Assembly (NCBI GenBank): GCA_900542145.1
Contig: UQMF01000009.1
Location: 46,414-110,413, forward strand
Direction: 5' to 3'
DNA from: an uncultured Oscillospiraceae bacterium
GTDB lineage: Bacteria > Bacillota > Clostridia > Oscillospirales > Ruminococcaceae
Length of the DNA: 64,000 nucleotides
Shown: piece after piece, positions 62,486 to 64,000 of the stretch
Numbering within the stretch: position 1 is the stretch's first letter
Layout: each line of letters begins with the position of its first letter
Program-made: the position numbers and the translations under genes
The notes under the pieces: model-generated
Told to the model about the DNA's origin: nothing
Seen by the model: only the letters and a program-made list of their open reading frames with translations
Database searches by the model: none

Positions 62486-63367
62486 TTATTTGTAATATCC
62501 ACAATCCTTGCAGCTTGTTCTTGTATTGCTGTTTCGGCTGCCGCATTGGGGGCAAATCCAGATTCCTGTGGAGTCAGGCTGCGTTTCACTCACCGGAATT
62601 TGCTCAGAGTGGGAAACATACTCCGTAGTGCCGCTGGCTATTCCGGACAGCTTGACAATAGTCTGATTGATTTTTGGGGCATTCTCTATACCTATAGCCC
62701 ACCTTGACAGGCAGCCGCCGATTATCAGGAGTATTCCCACGCCGATAATTATCACAAGCAATCCTGCCGGGAAGTACTTTTCCTGGTAGTACATCTGGTA
62801 TCCGTCCAATATTTTGTACATTCCGCCGGAGGAATCGTAAAGTCCGAAGCACAGTATAAAACCGCAGATGATCAGGACAATACCCTCGAATATATCTCCT
62901 GTAAGCATGCCCTTGAACTGGGTAAAGCTGTGTTTTTTGCTGAACGATTCATTATATGCAAGCATTGCGACCAGTACCATGTAAGACAGAAGCAGTATTA
63001 TCACGAAAACTCCCCAGAATGTTACTTTTCCGCCGATTTCCTGCCACAGCGATTCTACTTGTCGGACGCTTGCTTCAATTCCCATACAGGAGTAGATAAA
63101 ATCAAACCTGGTTGCAATGGTATACAGAATCAGGAACACGTAAACGAAGGTGCGGAATATCACGAAATTGCACACCGCCCTTTTCGCTTTGCGCTCTTCA
63201 TAGTTCGCCGAAACGTTATTTCTATGCGCTCCGTAATACGGCGAATACTGTTGCTGAACCGGCTGTGTGCCTGGTTCACACTCACCAGCGCCGCTGATCC
63301 GTCGTCCGCATTGGTCGCAGAATAATGCGCCGTCCTGAAGTTTTTTTCCGCAATTGATACAAAACAT
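62486..63367 (-). CDS. membrane protein with zinc ribbons at both ends
   Basis: A 293-residue protein. The N-terminus MFCINCGKKLQDGALFCDQCG is a zinc ribbon (C3, C6, C17, C20; quoted only to show cysteines) and the C-terminus ends in a second, CPQCGSRNSNTRTSCKDCG. Between them are four helices (about 70-87, 117-138, 158-176 and 203-225) on a chain that seems to keep both ends in the cytosol. Zinc-ribbon membrane proteins of this kind are frequent in Ruminococcus and of unknown function. GGGAGG precedes the ATG. No clear promoter: a TATAAT lies 30 bases upstream without a good -35. Confidence 0.8.
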   Translation of the reverse strand: MFCINCGKKLQDGALFCDQCGRRISGAGECEPGTQPVQQQYSPYYGAHRNNVSANYEERKAKRAVCNFVIFRTFVYVFLILYTIATRFDFIYSCMGIEASVRQVESLWQEIGGKVTFWGVFVIILLLSYMVLVAMLAYNESFSKKHSFTQFKGMLTGDIFEGIVLIICGFILCFGLYDSSGGMYKILDGYQMYYQEKYFPAGLLVIIIGVGILLIIGGCLSRWAIGIENAPKINQTIVKLSGIASGTTEYVSHSEQIPVSETQPDSTGIWICPQCGSRNSNTRTSCKDCGYYK

Positions 63368-63442
63368 GATTTACCTCCCGAATGTTTTTTCTTAATTATA
63401 CATCAGCTGTCGGGAAGTGCTGTAAATTTGGGTGTCATTCAG

Positions 63443-63475
63443 ACAAAAACGCCCCCTGCACGCTGTACAGGGGGC
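63443..63475 (-). terminator. intrinsic terminator after the Pro/Glu-rich protein gene
   Basis: GCCCCCTG (63451-63458), nine-base loop, CAGGGGGC (63468-63475), then GTTTTTGTC on the minus strand. Confidence 0.88.
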
Positions 63476-63487
63476 ACAATATTGAGC

Positions 63488-64000
63488 TTAACGCTTCCGG
63501 AACAGTCCGGATTTTTTATTGGCGGCGTTGTTATTCCGCTCTTCCTCAAGCTCCTGGAGTATTTCACGCTTCAGATTAGCGCGGAGGTTTTCGTACAGGT
63601 TCTCGTACAGGTTGTTATAAAGCTCTGCTGCGAGTTTTTCCTTGTCGAATACAGGTTCCAGGGTGATTTTCTTCTTCAGGTTGCGCTGAATCTCCTCAAG
63701 CTCGAAATCCGTGAACGCGCTTGCGGTGGATGTGTATTCCTCCTCCACAGGCTCCGGTTCAGTCTGCTTTTCCAGAACTGTAGCAGGCTCCTGTACAGGT
63801 TTGGGAGTAGACTCGGGAACAGGTTCCATCATATCCGAAATCGGCTCCATCTCCGGCTCGTCGGATTCTTCCTCGGGAATCGGCTCGGGGAATGTAAAGT
63901 CGTCTACGGGCTGGGGTTCCTGCGCCGGGGCTTCCTGGACGGGCTGCGGAACTTCCGCGGGCACGGGTTCGGGAATTGGAGCAGGTTCCGGAATCACGCT
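63488..64000 (-). CDS. Pro/Glu-rich protein, partial (C-terminal part)
   Basis: The gene enters from the right edge; about 170 residues are seen and no true start. The visible part begins in a low-complexity stretch of Pro, Glu, Val and Ala (about 95 residues), then a helical, charged region with a short repeat (NLYENLYENLRANLK) that could form a coiled coil, and ends in a basic GLFRKR. No membrane segment. The low-complexity region may be a linker to a domain outside the window. Function unknown. A GTG at 63997 is in frame but is probably an internal Val. Confidence 0.7.
   Translation of the reverse strand, partial: SVIPEPAPIPEPVPAEVPQPVQEAPAQEPQPVDDFTFPEPIPEEESDEPEMEPISDMMEPVPESTPKPVQEPATVLEKQTEPEPVEEEYTSTASAFTDFELEEIQRNLKKKITLEPVFDKEKLAAELYNNLYENLYENLRANLKREILQELEEERNNNAANKKSGLFRKR

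Noticed and set aside
1..64000. CRISPR arrays, tRNA/rRNA genes, insertion sequences or prophage
   Set aside because: No spaced direct repeats, cloverleaf sequence, transposase, integrase or phage structural gene was seen anywhere in the window.

Overview
The window is a dense bacterial chromosome segment with 57 protein genes, no rRNA or tRNA genes, no insertion sequences and no CRISPR. It fits a low-GC-lineage Firmicute of class Clostridia, probably Ruminococcus-like Oscillospiraceae. Evidence for this: a Gram-positive PolC, a sporulation protease (SpoIVB), AddAB instead of RecBCD, short-form HisG with HisZ, a CheV, and strong TTGACA/TATAAT promoters in AT-rich gaps between GC-richer genes. 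The species assignment is inference; no marker gene such as 16S is present. No gap exceeds 300 bases.

Left region (1-15.3 kb, all minus strand). One long, tightly packed unit reads leftward from a clear promoter at 14117-14145: tmk, a DUF2156 protein, a DJ-1/PfpI protein, 5-formyl-THF cyclo-ligase, mltG, a U32 peptidase, a zinc-ribbon protein, a short signal-peptide/TM protein that looks like a TPM-family protein lacking its TPM domain, an intracellular GH3 glycosidase, an unknown, deoC, deoB, an unknown, an Mrp-type Fe-S carrier and a C_GCAxxG_C_C protein cut by the window edge. A DHH phosphoesterase has its own promoter and terminator.

15.3-22 kb (minus). A consensus promoter drives a carbon-nitrogen hydrolase, a divergent tubulin-like protein and a large transglutaminase-like membrane protein. 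This trio is the best candidate here for an undescribed system. Next to it is a small XRE-type regulator with a translationally coupled membrane protein, under a long palindromic operator.

22-35.9 kb (plus). spoIVB is followed by a unit of PfkB sugar kinase, a HAD phosphatase fused to a nuclease-like domain, addB, addA and a membrane-anchored beta-propeller protein that may use an ACG start. Then comes cheV with its own promoter and terminator.

35.9-49.2 kb (minus). glgA and class II fba are single genes with their own promoters and terminators. The histidine cluster follows, in transcription order hisZ, hisG, hisD, an SDR/epimerase, hisB, a Nudix hydrolase, hisH, hisA, hisF and a DUF4253 protein. 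A second promoter then drives a Nudix-like protein, hisI, an ITP/XTP pyrophosphatase, hisE and a sigma-region-4-like membrane protein. hisC and histidinol-phosphate phosphatase are not in the cluster.

49.2-64 kb (minus). hom has a long structured leader. It is followed by the conserved run pyrH, frr, uppS, cdsA, dxr, rseP, ispG, polC, which links nucleotide, translation, isoprenoid, envelope and replication functions. At the far right are an aldo/keto reductase, a membrane protein with zinc ribbons at both ends, and the C-terminal part of a Pro/Glu-rich protein that runs off the window.
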